From: Granulibacter bethesdensis CGDNIH1
Lineage (GTDB): Bacteria; Pseudomonadota; Alphaproteobacteria; Acetobacterales; Acetobacteraceae
Direction: 5' to 3'
Length of the DNA: 64,000 nt
NCBI RefSeq assembly: GCF_000014285.2
Contig: NC_008343.2
Span: forward strand, 744,001 to 808,000
The position numbers and the translations under genes were made by a program. The notes beneath the pieces were generated by a model that searched no databases, was not told where the DNA came from, and saw only the letters and a program-made list of their open reading frames with translations. Within the stretch, counting starts at the first letter, position 1; each line of letters begins with the position of its first letter. Of the stretch, positions 63,255-64,000 are shown one piece after another.

Positions 63255-64000
63255 ATGGCAGGCAGGCTGAGACAATACGGTATCCCTTTGGCGCTCATGA
63301 TCATGGTCGCGGGGATGACGGGGCTGGTATCCTATTCGGTGACCTTGTACCGGCTGTTCTGCCAGGTGACCGGAGCGGGCGGCACCACCCAGCGTGTCAC
63401 GGAGGATGAGGCGACCCAAGCGGTTTCATCCCGCATGGTCACGGTGTTCTTCAATGCCGATGTTTCCCCGAAACTGCCCTGGCGTTTTCGTCCTCTGCAA
63501 CGCAGTGTCAAAGTGCGTCTGGGACAGCAGGTGCCGATTTTCTATGAAGCGGAGAACACCAGCGATCAGGATATCGTGGGCCATGCCACCTTCAATGTGA
63601 CTCCGGATAAAGCGGGCATCTACTTCAAGAAGATCGAGTGCTTCTGCTTTACGGAGGAGAGGCTGGCGGCGCATCGCTCGGTGCAGATGCCTGTGCTGTT
63701 CTATGTTGATCCAGCCATGGCCAACGATCCGGCCATGCAGGATGTGGATCAGATTACGCTGTCCTATACGTTTTTCCGTTCCGAGACCGGGCAGACTCCG
63801 GCGGATCTGGCGCGTTTCCATGACGGGCCGCCGGATGCGGCGCTGGGAAAGAAAATATTCGCTGCCCAATGTTCAGGCTGTCATGAAATGGGCACCGATA
63901 AGGAAGGCCCCCGTCTGGCAGGCATTATCGGCCGTAAGGCAGGCTCCGTGCCGGGTTATCCATACAGCAAGGCTTTGGCGGCTGCGGATTTCATCTGGGA
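63255..64000 (+). CDS. Cox11/CtaG copper chaperone fused to a cytochrome c domain (3' end outside window)
   Basis: The first 180 residues are Cox11/CtaG: an N-terminal TM helix (PLALMIMVAGMTGLVSYSVT), LYRLFCQVTGAGGT, FNADVSPKLPWRF and the copper motif ECFCF (Cys129, Cys131). Cox11 delivers CuB to cytochrome oxidase subunit I. A further 70 residues follow the usual C-terminus with a heme motif CSGCH (206-210) and the class I pattern GPRLAGIIGRKAGSVPGYPYS. The frame is open at the window end, 248 codons in. AAGAAAG precedes the ATG; no cox genes are visible to the left. Confidence 0.93.
   Translation, partial: MAGRLRQYGIPLALMIMVAGMTGLVSYSVTLYRLFCQVTGAGGTTQRVTEDEATQAVSSRMVTVFFNADVSPKLPWRFRPLQRSVKVRLGQQVPIFYEAENTSDQDIVGHATFNVTPDKAGIYFKKIECFCFTEERLAAHRSVQMPVLFYVDPAMANDPAMQDVDQITLSYTFFRSETGQTPADLARFHDGPPDAALGKKIFAAQCSGCHEMGTDKEGPRLAGIIGRKAGSVPGYPYSKALAAADFIW

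Noticed and set aside
1-64000. CRISPR arrays, transposases or long dispersed repeats
   Set aside because: None were seen on reading both strands; the only near-repeats are the LptA internal duplication, the 18-base repeat in oxyR and the two TetR-like sites.

Overview
The window reads as a chromosomal segment of a GC-rich alphaproteobacterium. Several features fit that class: an NDUFA9-like protein, an Hsp20 gene followed by a DUF1150 gene, and a kdsD-lptC-lptA-lptB-rpoN-hpf block. The aerobic (CobG/CobN-type) cobalamin pathway also fits. An acetic acid bacterium (Acetobacteraceae) is my best guess, but this is inferred from gene content and was not tested by any search. Genes are densely packed with many 1-8 bp overlaps. 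I see no prophage, insertion sequence, CRISPR array or rRNA; there is one tRNA gene.

Region 1 (1-16402) is a corrin biosynthesis island: cobN (5' end outside the window), cobG, cobH, cobI, cobJ, cobK (reverse), cobL, cobE, cobM, cbiD (reverse) and cobB. A guanine deaminase and a Rieske oxygenase follow on the reverse strand, then cobT and cobS. No cobF is seen; cbiD is present and probably supplies the C1 methylation, next to an oxygen-type cobG. Region 2 (16421-31247) carries an RND efflux pair, a lytic transglycosylase-like protein, a fumarylacetoacetate-hydrolase-fold enzyme, aminopeptidase N, a 54-residue SmtA-type metallothionein, a TauE/SafE transporter, a DUF2934 protein, the peroxide-defence trio ahpD/ahpC/oxyR and a TPR-glycosyltransferase protein. 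Region 3 (31396-41382) holds HU, parE, dps, dapD, dapE, two unknown membrane proteins, the def-fmt-truA operon, hsp20 and DUF1150.

Region 4 (41552-48884) is the hpf, rpoN, lptB, lptA, lptC and kdsD block (reverse strand), an RNase D-like exonuclease and tRNA-Leu(CAG). Region 5 (49151-64000) holds an NDUFA9-like reductase, gltD-gltB, a GST, a TPR protein, an SDR protein, an orphan nuoM, gluQ, an esterase, an HNH protein and a Cox11 protein fused to a cytochrome c domain that runs off the window.

Points worth a second look are the Cox11-cytochrome c fusion and an orphan NuoM. OxyR has an insertion of about 35 residues beside its redox cysteines. A 21-bp perfect palindrome lies at the TauE start. 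A TetR-like operator occurs upstream of both the RND pump and kdsD. The metallothionein has its own AT-rich dyad, and the corrin pathway combines CbiD with CobG. I did not find evidence of a wholly new multi-gene system; the novelty is in fusions, insertions and regulatory sites within otherwise ordinary chromosome.
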